From positions 62,001-126,000 of the forward strand of contig CANJPZ010000001.1 in the NCBI GenBank assembly GCA_947476325.1: DNA of 64,000 nt, written 5' to 3'. Under the pieces are notes generated by a model, which was not told the DNA's origin, did not search any database, and saw only the letters and a program-made list of their open reading frames with translations. This document shows positions 17,897-27,045 of the stretch, piece by piece. Made by a program: the position numbers and the translations under genes. This DNA comes from Caulobacteraceae bacterium (GTDB taxonomy: Bacteria > Pseudomonadota > Alphaproteobacteria > Caulobacterales > Caulobacteraceae). Numbering within the stretch: position 1 is the first letter of the stretch; each line of letters opens with the position of its first letter.

Positions 17897-18627
17897 TCCT
17901 CTATCCCGCCATAGACCTGAAGGACGGCCAGTGCGTGCGCCTGCTGCACGGCGACATGGACAAGGCCACGGTGTTCAACAATTCCCCGGCCGACCAGGCC
18001 GCGCGGTTCCAGGCTGACGGCTTTTCCTGGCTGCACGTGGTTGACCTGAACGGCGCCATCGAGGGCCGGGCAGTCAACGGCCCGGCCGTGCGCGCCATCC
18101 TTTCGGCGACCAGCAATCCCGTCCAGCTGGGCGGCGGCATCCGCTCGATCGCCAATATCGAGACCTGGCTCGAGGCCGGGATATCCCGCGTCATTCTGGG
18201 CACCATCGCCGTGCGCGATCCGCAACTTGTCAAGGACGCCGCCCGCCGCTTCCCGGGCAAGGTCGCCGTCGGCATCGATGCGCGCGATGGCATGGTAGCG
18301 GTCGAAGGCTGGGTCGAGACCTCCACCCTGTCGGCCATCGATCTGGCCCGCCGGTTCGAGGACGCCGGGGTATCGGCCATCATCTTCACCGACATCGCCC
18401 GCGACGGCGCCCTGACCGGCGTCAATGTCGAGGCCACCGGCACCCTGGCCGATGCGGTCACGATCCCGATCATCGCTTCGGGGGGCGTGGCCTCGGTTCA
18501 GGACATCGTCGATCTGAAGGCCCGTAAAGGCGCGCCCATATCCGGCGCCATCCTCGGCCGCTCGCTCTATTCCGGCGCCGTCAAACCGGCCGAAGCCCTG
18601 AAAGCAGCGGAATTGGCCGCATGCTGA
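17893..18627 (+). CDS. hisA: ProFAR isomerase (phosphoribosylformimino-5-aminoimidazole carboxamide ribotide isomerase)
   Basis: HisA is a TIM-barrel enzyme that performs the Amadori rearrangement of ProFAR to PRFAR. The 244-residue product starts [15 protein letters not shown], with the catalytic aspartate in strand 1, and has the second aspartate region [14 protein letters not shown] at about residue 170, the half-barrel repeat seen also in HisF. ATG 17893 overlaps the hisH stop by four bases; the frame's earlier ATG at 17884 lies inside hisH. It overlaps hisF by seven bases. Confidence 0.97.
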   Translation: MILYPAIDLKDGQCVRLLHGDMDKATVFNNSPADQAARFQADGFSWLHVVDLNGAIEGRAVNGPAVRAILSATSNPVQLGGGIRSIANIETWLEAGISRVILGTIAVRDPQLVKDAARRFPGKVAVGIDARDGMVAVEGWVETSTLSAIDLARRFEDAGVSAIIFTDIARDGALTGVNVEATGTLADAVTIPIIASGGVASVQDIVDLKARKGAPISGAILGRSLYSGAVKPAEALKAAELAAC

Positions 18628-19388
18628 AGATCCGCGCCATCCCCTGTCTCGACGTCAAGGACGGGCGCGTGGTCAAGGGCGTCAATTTCGTCAGCCTGCG
18701 CGACGCCGGTGATCCGGTCGAACAGGCCGCCGCCTATGACGCGGCCGGCGCGGATGAGCTGATGTTTCTCGACATCACCGCCAGCCACGAAGGCCGCGGC
18801 GCGATCCTCGACGTCATTGCCCGCACCGCCGAGGTCTGTTTCATGCCGGTCGGCGTCGGCGGCGGCATCCGCACGGTGGAAGACGCTCGCCGCCTCTTAC
18901 GCGCCGGCGCCGACAAGGTCTCGGTCAACACCGCCGCCGTCGAAAACCCCGATCTTCTGAGCGCCTGCTCCGACGCCTTCGGCGCCCAGGCCGTGGTCGC
19001 CGCCATCGACGCCAAACAGCGCGAGGACGGTTCGGGCTGGAACATCTTCACCTATGGCGGGCGCAAGGACACCGGCATCGACGCGGTCGAGTACGCCGTC
19101 CACGCGGTCGCCAAGGGCGCGGGCGAGATCCTGCTCACCTCCATGGACCGCGACGGGGCCAAAACGGGTTATGACATTCCCCTGCTGAAGGCCGTCAGCG
19201 CCGCGATCGGCGTGCCGGTGATCGCCTCGGGCGGCGCCGGAACCGTCGATCACCTGATCGAAGCCGTGCGCGACGGCGGCGCCGACGCCGTGCTGGCCGC
19301 CTCGATCTTCCACTTCGGCGAAATCTCCGTACACGACGCCAAGGCCGCCATGGCCGCCGCCGGCCTGCCGATGCGGATGACGCGCTAG
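18621..19388 (+). CDS. hisF: Imidazole glycerol phosphate synthase cyclase subunit
   Basis: HisF cyclises PRFAR with ammonia tunnelled from HisH, giving imidazole glycerol phosphate and AICAR. The 255-residue TIM barrel carries both essential aspartates in [14 protein letters not shown] and [14 protein letters not shown], and phosphate-binding loops VGVGGGIRT and ASGGAG. It overlaps hisA by seven bases and is followed after 47 bases by hisE, so it belongs to the same transcription unit. Confidence 0.97.
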   Translation: MLKIRAIPCLDVKDGRVVKGVNFVSLRDAGDPVEQAAAYDAAGADELMFLDITASHEGRGAILDVIARTAEVCFMPVGVGGGIRTVEDARRLLRAGADKVSVNTAAVENPDLLSACSDAFGAQAVVAAIDAKQREDGSGWNIFTYGGRKDTGIDAVEYAVHAVAKGAGEILLTSMDRDGAKTGYDIPLLKAVSAAIGVPVIASGGAGTVDHLIEAVRDGGADAVLAASIFHFGEISVHDAKAAMAAAGLPMRMTR

Positions 19389-19435
19389 CCGCCCTTGCCC
19401 ATTGCGCTTGTCCTCAACGGGTAGGAAAAGGGGCC

Positions 19436-19774
19436 ATGAGCCGTTTTTCCGAAGTCCTCGAGCGCCTTGCCGCCACCATCGCCGAGCGCAAGGGTGCCGA
19501 CCAGGCCGTCTCCTGGACGGCCCGCCTGCTGGCCAACCCGAAACTGGCCGCCAAGAAACTGGGTGAAGAGGCGATCGAAACCGCCCTGGCCGAGAACGCG
19601 CTCGAGACGATCGCCGAGAGCGCCGACCTGATTTACCACTGGCTGGTGCTGCTGGAAGCGCGCGGCGTCAGTCTGGACGACGTCGCCGCCCGCCTCGAAG
19701 ACCGCGAAGGCCTGTCAGGCGTCGCCGAAAAAGCGGGCCGCCCGAAGGAATTCAATCCGGACTCGTACCAGTAG
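19436..19774 (+). CDS. hisE: Phosphoribosyl-ATP pyrophosphohydrolase
   Basis: HisE hydrolyses phosphoribosyl-ATP to phosphoribosyl-AMP. The 112-residue all-helical protein has the MazG-like metal motif in KLGEEAIETALAE and, further on, AESADLIYHWLVLL. It is the stand-alone form, not fused to HisI. A good ribosome-binding site (GGTAGGAAAAGGGG) precedes ATG 19436. It closes the his cluster and converges with the ccr gene, whose stop lies only ten bases away, with no hairpin between them. Confidence 0.95.
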   Translation: MSRFSEVLERLAATIAERKGADQAVSWTARLLANPKLAAKKLGEEAIETALAENALETIAESADLIYHWLVLLEARGVSLDDVAARLEDREGLSGVAEKAGRPKEFNPDSYQ

Positions 19775-19783
19775 GCAGCCCGC

Positions 19784-21085
19784 CTAGCCGTTCCCCGCCG
19801 CGATTTCCTGCACTTCCTCGAACGTCCGCAGACCCGGGCGCTGGGCGCAGACGAGCACGGCCATGTTCCCCGGCAGATGCTGGTTATCCAGCATCTTTTC
19901 GTGGGCGGCCGGGATCTGGTCCCAGGTGAACACTTCCGACAGGCAGGGATCGATGCGCCGGTCGATGACCAGCTGGTTGGCCTGGCTGGCCTGCATCAGG
20001 TTGGCGAAGTGGCTGCCCTGGACGCGCTTTTGGCGCATCCACAGGAACCGGGCGTCCATGGTAAGATTGAAGCCCGAGGTGCCGGCGCAGATGACCACCA
20101 TGCCGCCGCGCTTGACCAGGAACACCGAGACCGGGAAGGTCTGCTCGCCCGGGTGTTCGAACACCAGGTCCAGGTCCTTGTTGCCGGTGATCTGCCAGAT
20201 CGCCTTGCCGAACTTGCGGCTCTCTTTCATGTAGTCGGTGAACTCAGGGCCGTTGACCGTCGGCAGCTGGCCCCAGCAGTTAAAGTCCTTGCGGTTCAGC
20301 ACCGCCTTGGCGCCCATCGACATGACGAATTCGCGCTTGGACTCGTCCGAGACCACGCCGATGGCGCTGGCCCCGGTGACCGCCGCCAGCTGGATCGCGA
20401 AACAACCCAGACCGCCAGAGGCACCCCAGACCAGAACGTTCTGGCCGGGCTTCAGCTCGTGCGGCTTGTGGCCGAACAGCATGCGGTAGGCGGTAGCGAG
20501 GGTCAGGGTGTAGCAGGCCGCCTCTTCCCAGGCCAGGTGCTTGGGGCGCGGCATCAGCTGACGGGCCTGGGCGCGGCAGAACTGGGCGAACGAGCCGTCC
20601 GGGGTCTCATAGCCCCAGATGCGCTGGGACGGCGAGAACATCGGATCACCGCCGTTGCACTCTTCGTCGTCGCCGTCATCCTGGTTGCAGTGGATGACCA
20701 CCTCGTCGCCGCACTTCCAGCGTTTGACCTTGGCGCCGACCTTCCAGACTATGCCCGAAGCATCGGATCCGGCGATGTGGAAAGGCTGCTTGTGGCCATC
20801 CAGCGGCGAGATCGGCTCGCCAAGCGCGGCCCACACGCCGTTGTAATTGACCCCGGCTGCCATCACCAGAACGAGGACCTCGTCCTCGCCGATCTCCCAG
20901 GTGGGGACGATCTCGACCTGCATGGCCTTGGCGGGGCGCCCGTGGCGTTCCTTGCGGATCGCCCAGGCATACATGGTCGCGGGCACATGATAGGCTGGCG
21001 GCACTTCGCCGATCTCATAGAGGTCCTTGATGGGGGCCTCAGTGAGGGGCCCGGTCAGGGGTTCGGTCAGGGTCGCGGCGGTCAT
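19784..21085 (-). CDS. ccr: Crotonyl-CoA carboxylase/reductase
   Basis: Ccr reduces crotonyl-CoA with NADPH while fixing CO2 to give ethylmalonyl-CoA, the defining step of the ethylmalonyl-CoA pathway for acetate and C1 assimilation. The 433-residue medium-chain dehydrogenase/reductase has the family features: KDLYEIGEVPP and YHVPATMYAWAIRKERHG at the start, AAGVNYNGVWAALGEP, the cofactor fold VWGASGGLGCFAIQLA, and FEHPGEQTFPVSVF. I use ATG 21085 rather than the TTG four codons upstream. The ethylmalonyl-CoA mutase gene lies about 1.2 kb upstream on the other strand, supporting a working pathway. Its promoter should lie in 21086-21368, where I cannot identify a secure element. Confidence 0.95.
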   Translation of the reverse strand: MTAATLTEPLTGPLTEAPIKDLYEIGEVPPAYHVPATMYAWAIRKERHGRPAKAMQVEIVPTWEIGEDEVLVLVMAAGVNYNGVWAALGEPISPLDGHKQPFHIAGSDASGIVWKVGAKVKRWKCGDEVVIHCNQDDGDDEECNGGDPMFSPSQRIWGYETPDGSFAQFCRAQARQLMPRPKHLAWEEAACYTLTLATAYRMLFGHKPHELKPGQNVLVWGASGGLGCFAIQLAAVTGASAIGVVSDESKREFVMSMGAKAVLNRKDFNCWGQLPTVNGPEFTDYMKESRKFGKAIWQITGNKDLDLVFEHPGEQTFPVSVFLVKRGGMVVICAGTSGFNLTMDARFLWMRQKRVQGSHFANLMQASQANQLVIDRRIDPCLSEVFTWDQIPAAHEKMLDNQHLPGNMAVLVCAQRPGLRTFEEVQEIAAGNG

Positions 21086-21368
21086 GGTCCAACTCAATGA
21101 TGCTTCAGGTCGGCCGACGTCTCGCGAACCTTGAACCGGGCTTTAGGGCCCCGTTCTGGTCCGACTCATTATGTGGCGACCCCGAAATTCAAACGCCGCG
21201 CCGTGGCCGGGCATACGCGGGCCTTTCGGGTTCGAAGGCCACCTGTTGCAGATTTTTTCGCGCCTGAAAATGGATTCCTTTTGCAGCGCAACAAAAAGGC
21301 GCCGCGCAAGCGGCTTGACGCATCCCCCGGCCTGACTGCAAATGGCGCGCTTATGAGGAGTGACCTGC

Positions 21369-22166
21369 GTGCTGCGTAGATCGGCTATCGTACTAACGGC
21401 GGTCTTTGGTCTGGTCTTCACGACCCTGGCCCTCGCTCAGCCGCCCTTTCAGCCGCCGCCCAACGCCAGCATCCCGCCGGATGCGCGGATTTTCCTCTAT
21501 CCCATCACCCGCTTCCGCGGCACGCCGGCGGTTCTGACCGCATCAGACCCCACAATGCCCATCGCTTCAGCCGAGAGCATTGTCGTGGTTCGCGGCGTCT
21601 GGGACCTGTGCTCGGAGAAATATTACTACGGCAAGTGCATCCGGGTCTCCTCGACCATGATGGACATCCCCATCGCCATCGTCGTGCGCTCGGCCCACCT
21701 GGTGGGCGACGCCGGTCCGACCTTTACCGAAGCGCCGGTGGCGCGCGCCGGCCCGGATATTCCGATGCAGCACGAAAACCGGATCGTCGAGGCCCGCCCG
21801 ACCCCCGCGCCTGTCGTTGCGCCCAAGGTCGAAGAGGGCGGCAAGGCCGGCGACAACCCGTCCCTGGCGGGGGTGTCCGAGACCAAGTTCTTCGCCGCTC
21901 CGGCCCAGAACGGCCTGCGGGTTCTGGCCTGCGCCGGCCAGGCCGGGCCCAAGCCGGCGGCGCGGTGCGTCCAGGCGTCGGCTGACGGGTTCTGCGTCTC
22001 GGTGGGCCTGAAGGAATCGGCCTATCGCGAAACCGAACTGGTCGACGGCAAGGCCTATCTGTCCAACGTGCTGTGCAAATCCACCCCGGATGAGCCGGCC
22101 CGCGACAGCGCAGGCTCTGGCGGCGGCGGCGGATTGCGGATTCCGTTCCTGAAACGCGGCAACTAG
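21369..22166 (+). CDS. Secreted protein with a beta/gamma-crystallin-like domain, function unknown
   Basis: The 265-residue product begins with a clear signal peptide (LRRSAIVLTAVFGLVF...ALA) followed by a Pro-rich linker. Residues about 35-115 resemble a beta/gamma-crystallin unit: IFLYPITRFRGTPAVLTA, a region ending ESIVVVRGVWDLCSE, and a second strand pair YYYGKCIRV. A Pro/Ala-rich hinge follows, then a C-terminal region with five cysteines (VLACAG, ARCVQASADGFCVSVG, VLCKS) that could form disulfides. The end is Gly-rich (SGGGGGLRIPF). I start at GTG 21369 because AGGAG lies eight bases upstream. No catalytic motif is seen. It lies between ccr and the ethylmalonyl-CoA mutase gene; a functional link is not evident. 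Confidence 0.65.
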   Translation: MLRRSAIVLTAVFGLVFTTLALAQPPFQPPPNASIPPDARIFLYPITRFRGTPAVLTASDPTMPIASAESIVVVRGVWDLCSEKYYYGKCIRVSSTMMDIPIAIVVRSAHLVGDAGPTFTEAPVARAGPDIPMQHENRIVEARPTPAPVVAPKVEEGGKAGDNPSLAGVSETKFFAAPAQNGLRVLACAGQAGPKPAARCVQASADGFCVSVGLKESAYRETELVDGKAYLSNVLCKSTPDEPARDSAGSGGGGGLRIPFLKRGN

Positions 22167-22266
22167 ATCGCATTCCGAAAAGTGGGAACCGGTTTTCGGA
22201 ATAAATGCGCGCTAAAATAAAAACTTGGAGCGGCGATCTGATTCCATCAGATCGCAACCCGCTCTA
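22164..22266. repeat. Dispersed hairpin repeat, complete copy 2
   Basis: This 103-bp copy begins exactly at the TAG stop of the crystallin-like gene (TAGATCG, one change from the consensus edge) and ends CGCTCTA. Hairpin 1 is ATTCCGAAAA / TTTTCGGAAT (10 bp, perfect), then AATAAATGCGCGCTAAAATAA, then hairpin 2 GCGATCTGA / TCAGATCGC (9 bp, perfect). Compared with the copy at 6531 the two arms of hairpin 2 match better and the spacer is longer. Confidence 0.87.
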
Positions 22267-22328
22267 GACCTTTCGTCCGGCGGGTTTCCGATATTGCGCT
22301 GCAGCACGTGCTGGGCGATTATCGAGCC

Positions 22329-24326
22329 ATGACCGATACGCCTTTCCAGCACCCCGCCGACAAACCCTGGCTGTTCCGCACCTACGCGGGCCACTCCACC
22401 GCGGCCAAATCGAACGAGCTTTACCGCGGCAATCTGGCCAAGGGTCAGACGGGCCTGTCGATCGCCTTCGATCTGCCGACCCAGACCGGCTATGATCCCG
22501 ATCACGTCCTGGCCCGCGGCGAAGTCGGCAAGGTCGGGGTGCCGGTCAGCCATCTGGGCGACATGCGCGCCCTGTTCGACCAGATCCCGGTCGAGCAGAT
22601 GAACACCTCCATGACCATCAATGCCCCGGCCGCCTGGCTGCTGGCGCTTTATGTGGCCCTGGCCGAAGAGCAGGGCGCGCCAGCCGGCACCCTGCAAGGC
22701 ACCACCCAGAACGACCTGATCAAGGAATATCTGTCGCGCGGCACCTACATCTATCCGCCGGCCCCGAGTCTGCGGCTGATCAGCGACATGATCGTCTGGT
22801 GCTACAAGGAAACGCCTAAGTTCAACCCGATGAACGTCTGCAGCTATCACCTGCAGGAAGCCGGCGCGACGCCGGAACAGGAGCTGGCCTTTGCACTGGC
22901 CACCGCCCTGTCCGTGCTCGACGCGGTCAAGGCCTCCGACCAGGCGCCCGACGCCGAGTTCCCCATTGTCGCCCAGCGCATCAGCTTCTTCGTCAACGCC
23001 GGGATCCGTTTCGTCACCGAGCTGTGCAAGATGCGCGCGTTCACCGAGTTGTGGGACGAGATCCTGCTGGAACGTTACGGCGTCCAGGACCCCAAGGCCC
23101 GCCGCTTCCGCTATGGCGTCCAGGTCAACTCCCTGGGCCTGACCGAACAGCAGCCGGAAAACAACGTCTACCGCATCCTGCTCGAGACGCTTGCGGTCAC
23201 CCTGTCCAAGGATGCCCGGGCCCGCGCCGTGCAGCTGCCGGCCTGGAACGAGGCGCTCGGTCTGCCCCGGCCCTGGGACCAGCAGTGGTCGCTTCGCCTG
23301 CAACAGATCCTGGCTTTCGAGACCGACCTTCTGGAGTTTGAAGACCTGTTCGACGGCTCGCACGTCGTCGCCGCCAAGGTCGCCCAGCTGAAGGAAAGCG
23401 CCCGCGCCGAACTGGCCGCCATCGACGAGATGGGCGGTGCCGTGGCCGCGGTCGAGAGCGGCTACATGAAGGCCCGCCTGGTTGAATCCAACACCGGCCG
23501 GCTGCAGAAAATCGAAGCCGGCGAGATGACCGTCGTCGGCGTCAACCGGTACAATTCGACCGAAATCTCACCGCTTACCGCCGGCGAAGGCTCAATCCTG
23601 GTGGTCGACCCGGCCGTCGAGGCCCTGGCCGTCGCCGGCATCACCGCCTGGCGCGCGGCCCGCGATCCGGCCGCCGTCGCCACAGCCCTGGCCGCGCTGA
23701 AAGCCGCCGCGCAAGGGTCCGCCAACATCATGCCGCCGTCCATCGCCTGCGCCAAGGCCGGCGTCACCACCGGCGAATGGGCCCAGACCCTGCGCGAGGT
23801 GTTCGGCGAATATCGCGCCCCCACCGGCGTCGGAGAAGGAAACCGCATGAGCATGCAGGGCGAGATCGCCGGCGTCCGCGCCGAGGTTGACCGGGTCTCG
23901 GCAAAACTGCGCCGTCGCCTGAAACTGCTGGTCGGCAAGCCGGGTCTCGACGGCCACTCCAACGGCGCCGAACAGATCGCCGTCCGCGCCCGCGATTGCG
24001 GCTTCGAGGTGCTCTACGAGGGCATCCGCCTGACACCCGCCCAGATCGTCAACGCCGCCCTCGAAGAAGGCGTCCACGTGGTCGGCCTGTCGATCCTGTC
24101 CGGCTCGCACCTGGCCCTGGTCGAGGACGTGCTGGCCGGCATGAAGGCGGCGGGCATCGGCGACATCCCGGTCATCGTCGGCGGCATCATCCCCCCCGAA
24201 GACGAGGCCCGCCTGAAAGCCATGGGCGTGGCGGCGGTCTACACCCCGAAAGACTACGACCTGACTGCCATCATGGCTGACATCGTCAAGGTGGCGGAAC
24301 GGGCGGCGGAGACGGTGGCGGCCTAG
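22329..24326 (+). CDS. ecm: Ethylmalonyl-CoA mutase (B12-dependent)
   Basis: Ecm isomerises ethylmalonyl-CoA to methylsuccinyl-CoA with adenosylcobalamin in the ethylmalonyl-CoA pathway. The 665-residue protein carries the acyl-CoA mutase TIM barrel (SIAFDLPTQTGYDPDH, then MNTSMTINAPAAWLLALY, GTTQNDLIKEYLSRGTYIYP) and a C-terminal cobalamin domain with the DxHxxG ligand motif in KPGLDGHSNGAEQI, SILSGSH and VGGIIPPED. The MeaA-type layout and its position near ccr favour ethylmalonyl- over methylmalonyl-CoA mutase. ATG 22329 matches the family start; the frame opens at a GTG 21 bases earlier. No MeaB-type G-protein chaperone gene is in the window. Confidence 0.92.
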   Translation: MTDTPFQHPADKPWLFRTYAGHSTAAKSNELYRGNLAKGQTGLSIAFDLPTQTGYDPDHVLARGEVGKVGVPVSHLGDMRALFDQIPVEQMNTSMTINAPAAWLLALYVALAEEQGAPAGTLQGTTQNDLIKEYLSRGTYIYPPAPSLRLISDMIVWCYKETPKFNPMNVCSYHLQEAGATPEQELAFALATALSVLDAVKASDQAPDAEFPIVAQRISFFVNAGIRFVTELCKMRAFTELWDEILLERYGVQDPKARRFRYGVQVNSLGLTEQQPENNVYRILLETLAVTLSKDARARAVQLPAWNEALGLPRPWDQQWSLRLQQILAFETDLLEFEDLFDGSHVVAAKVAQLKESARAELAAIDEMGGAVAAVESGYMKARLVESNTGRLQKIEAGEMTVVGVNRYNSTEISPLTAGEGSILVVDPAVEALAVAGITAWRAARDPAAVATALAALKAAAQGSANIMPPSIACAKAGVTTGEWAQTLREVFGEYRAPTGVGEGNRMSMQGEIAGVRAEVDRVSAKLRRRLKLLVGKPGLDGHSNGAEQIAVRARDCGFEVLYEGIRLTPAQIVNAALEEGVHVVGLSILSGSHLALVEDVLAGMKAAGIGDIPVIVGGIIPPEDEARLKAMGVAAVYTPKDYDLTAIMADIVKVAERAAETVAA

Positions 24327-24427
24327 CGCCCGCGCTCAAGCAGCGAGGCGCAGCCGAGCGTTAGCGCCACCAAAAAGCGTTTTCCTTCCGGGCTGCCCGG
24401 CATGGCCCTGTGAAACCCACGCCCGCC

Positions 24428-24468
24428 CGTCATCCTGAGGAGCCGCGCAGCGGCGTCTCGAAGGACGC
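24428..24468. repeat. Palindromic dispersed repeat unit
   Basis: The unit begins CGTCATCCTGAGGAGCC, has a central GCGCAGC, and ends GTCTCGAAGGACG. Its ends form an imperfect inverted repeat (TCCT...AGGA, CGTC...GACG). Units of this type are scattered through many alphaproteobacterial intergenic regions. Only one copy is present here, so calling it dispersed rests on general knowledge. Confidence 0.55.
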
Positions 24469-24616
24469 ATAGTCGGTGGGCTCCTTACGCGGGCGTCTGA
24501 GACTTCGCCGTCGAGATCCGAAGCCGTCTACAGTTTTCTAACCGCGGGCGCCGCCCTCTCACAGCCAGAGCCATGACCTGCCTTCGGAAGATAGAGCGCA
24601 TTCAAACCCGCCCAAG

Positions 24617-24631
24617 GTAAACCCGCCTTAA
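24617..24631 (+). promoter_or_regulatory. Possible CtrA-binding box upstream of ftsK
   Basis: GTAA-ACCCGCC-TTAA matches TTAA-N7-TTAA with one mismatch, 50 bases before the ftsK start. A single near-match in 354 bases can arise by chance, but promoter placement upstream of a division gene in a CtrA-bearing lineage makes it worth noting. Confidence 0.3.
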
Positions 24632-24680
24632 CCCTCCTGCCCGATGCTGCGCGTTCAACGAACCACAACAGGCAGACGGC

Positions 24681-27002
24681 ATGGCGCGCGCGGCGCAGGC
24701 GACCTATCGGGACTTGATTGCCGACCTCTTCCGGCGGGCGTGGGCGCACCATGTCATGGCACGGTTGCGGGGCGGCGTGGTCGCGGCTGTCGGATTTGCC
24801 TTTCTCATCGCCCTGGCCGGCTATCACGCTGACGATCCTAGCTGGAACGTCGCCTCGGGCGCGCCGGTGCGCAACCTGCTGGGTCCGGCCGGCGCCAATG
24901 CCGCCGACTTTGGCATGCAAACCTTCGGGATCGCCATCTGGGGCGGCGCCCTGTTCATGGTGCTGACCGGTCTTTGGCGTGCGGCGGATCGTGATCCCGA
25001 CGCCTCACGCCGCCATTTGCGGCTGCGCGGCCTGGCAGCGGTCGGCGCGGTCCTGCTGCTGGCCGGCGCGGCCTCGGCGGTGCCTCACCTTGAAATCTGG
25101 CCCCTGGCCGGCGGCCTGGGCGGCATGCTGGGCGATCTGGTGTTCGGCGCCCTGTTCAGCCTGTTTGCCTTCGCCCGCGTGCCGGGCGCGGACATCGCCG
25201 CCAGCGCCCTGCTGGGCGTCGGCGGATTTTTGCTGCTCAATCTGGCGCTCGGGATCGGCGCGCGCCAGTACCTGGCGTCCGGCGCCCGGCTGTCGGGCCT
25301 GATGTTCGGAACCCGGCGCAGGGTCGCCGACAAGCCGGTGCGGCGCACCGCCGTCGCCCGGCGCGAGACGCCCGCAGCCCCCCCTCTGGATGACGTACCC
25401 CCCGCGCCCGAGCCCCTGGTGGCCGGCACCCAGCGGCTCAAAGCCTCGAAGCGCGAAGGCCGCGAAGGCCAAAAGGCGTTCGATTTCGTCCAGAGCGACG
25501 GCTTCCGCATGCCCGAGCTGGCCATGCTGGCCAAGCCGCGCCCGCGCCAGAACACCGTCGATGAGGCCAGCCTTCGCCAGAACGCCCGCCTGCTGGAAGG
25601 CGTGCTGGCCGAGTTTGGCGTGCGCGGCCAGATCGACCAGATCCGCCCCGGCCCCGTGGTCACCCTCTATGAACTGGTCCCCGCGCCGGGCGTGAAAACC
25701 GCCCGCGTCGTGGCCCTGGCCGACGACATCGCCCGCTCGATGAGCGTGGCCTCCTGTCGAGTCGCCGTGGCCACCGGCCGCAACGCCATCGGCATCGAGC
25801 TGCCCAATTCCAAGCGCGAAACCGTCTATCTGCGAGACCTGTTGTCCTCAGCCGAGTTCGAGCGCGCCGGTCTGACCCTGCCCCTGGCCCTGGGCGAAAG
25901 CATCGGCGGCGAGCCCTATGTCGCCGATCTGGCCAAGATGCCTCACCTGCTGATCGCCGGCACCACCGGCTCGGGCAAGTCGGTGGGCGTCAACGCCATG
26001 ATCCTGTCGATCCTGTACCGGCTGCCGCCCGACAAGTGCCGGTTCATCATGATCGACCCCAAGATGCTGGAGCTGTCGGTCTACGATGGCATTCCGCACC
26101 TGCTGGCCCCGGTCGTCACCGATCCCAAGAAGGCCATAGTCGCGCTCAAGTGGACGGTGCGCGAGATGGAAGACCGCTATCGCCGCATGTCCAAGATCGG
26201 CGTGCGCAATGTCGCCGGCTATAACGAGCGCGTGGCCGAGGCCGCCGCCAAGGGCGAGCACTTCGAGCGCACCGTGCAGACCGGCTTCGACGAGGCCGGC
26301 CGCGCCATCTTCGAGAGCGAAAAGATCCGCCCCGAGCCCATGCCGTTCCTGGTGGTGGTCATCGACGAGGTCGCCGACCTGATGATGGTGGCCGGCAAGG
26401 ATATCGAAGGCGCCGTCCAGCGGCTGGCCCAGATGGCCCGCGCGGCCGGCATTCACCTGATCATGGCCACCCAGCGCCCGTCGGTGGACGTCATCACCGG
26501 CACCATCAAGGCCAATTTCCCGACCCGGATCAGCTTCCAGGTCACCTCCAAGATCGATGCGCGCACCATCCTGGGCGATTCCGGGGCCGAGCAGCTGCTG
26601 GGCCAGGGCGACATGCTGTACATGGCCGGCGGCGGCAAGGTCACCCGCCTGCACGGCCCCTTCGTCTCGGACGGCGAGGTCGAGGCGGTGACCAGCTTCC
26701 TGCGCGACCAGGGCGAGCCGCAGTACCTAGAAGACGTCACCGCCGGCGGCGATGACGAGGACGAAGGCGGCGGCGACAGTGGCTTTGGCGGCGAGGGCGG
26801 CGGTAACGAGCTTTACGACCAGGCCGTCGCCGTTGTCACCCGCGACCGCAAGGCCTCGACCAGCTATATCCAGCGCCGCCTGCAGATCGGCTACAACCGC
26901 GCCGCCTCGCTGATGGAACGGATGGAAAAGGAAGGCGTTGTCGGCGCGGCCAATCACGCCGGCAAACGCGACATCCTCGCCGGCCCGCCGCCGCGGCTGT
27001 AG
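24681..27002 (+). CDS. ftsK: FtsK/SpoIIIE-type DNA translocase
   Basis: FtsK sits at the division septum and pumps chromosome ends into daughter cells, activating dimer resolution at dif. The 773-residue protein has an N-terminal membrane part with about four helices (residues 30-220), a short linker, the RecA-like motor with Walker A AGTTGSGKSVGVN near residue 430 and Walker B VVVIDEVADLMM, a glycine-acidic linker (GGDDEDEGGG), and the gamma winged-helix that reads KOPS (LYDQAVAVVTRDRKASTSY...). The linker is short compared with E. coli FtsK, as usual in alphaproteobacteria. lolA follows 43 bases downstream. Confidence 0.95.
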   Translation: MARAAQATYRDLIADLFRRAWAHHVMARLRGGVVAAVGFAFLIALAGYHADDPSWNVASGAPVRNLLGPAGANAADFGMQTFGIAIWGGALFMVLTGLWRAADRDPDASRRHLRLRGLAAVGAVLLLAGAASAVPHLEIWPLAGGLGGMLGDLVFGALFSLFAFARVPGADIAASALLGVGGFLLLNLALGIGARQYLASGARLSGLMFGTRRRVADKPVRRTAVARRETPAAPPLDDVPPAPEPLVAGTQRLKASKREGREGQKAFDFVQSDGFRMPELAMLAKPRPRQNTVDEASLRQNARLLEGVLAEFGVRGQIDQIRPGPVVTLYELVPAPGVKTARVVALADDIARSMSVASCRVAVATGRNAIGIELPNSKRETVYLRDLLSSAEFERAGLTLPLALGESIGGEPYVADLAKMPHLLIAGTTGSGKSVGVNAMILSILYRLPPDKCRFIMIDPKMLELSVYDGIPHLLAPVVTDPKKAIVALKWTVREMEDRYRRMSKIGVRNVAGYNERVAEAAAKGEHFERTVQTGFDEAGRAIFESEKIRPEPMPFLVVVIDEVADLMMVAGKDIEGAVQRLAQMARAAGIHLIMATQRPSVDVITGTIKANFPTRISFQVTSKIDARTILGDSGAEQLLGQGDMLYMAGGGKVTRLHGPFVSDGEVEAVTSFLRDQGEPQYLEDVTAGGDDEDEGGGDSGFGGEGGGNELYDQAVAVVTRDRKASTSYIQRRLQIGYNRAASLMERMEKEGVVGAANHAGKRDILAGPPPRL

Positions 27003-27045
27003 AGGCTGCCCAAAAGTGGTCACGCTGCCGGATTAGGAACGCTTG

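Larger units (their letters stand above)
24327..24680. other. 354-base intergenic region ahead of ftsK
   Basis: No convincing reading frame is present. It holds a palindromic dispersed repeat (24428-24468), a 12-base fragment identical to the edge of the hairpin repeat (TAGAGCGCATTC, 24592-24603), and a near-consensus CtrA-type box (24617-24631). The ftsK promoter should lie in its right half. Confidence 0.7.

Noticed and set aside
21240-21345. TTTGCAG and CTGCAAA-like words in the ccr/crystallin intergenic region as possible short-chain-fatty-acid regulator (PccR/RamB-type) sites
   Set aside because: No complete TTTGCAAA palindrome or spaced pair is present; single partial words are expected by chance.
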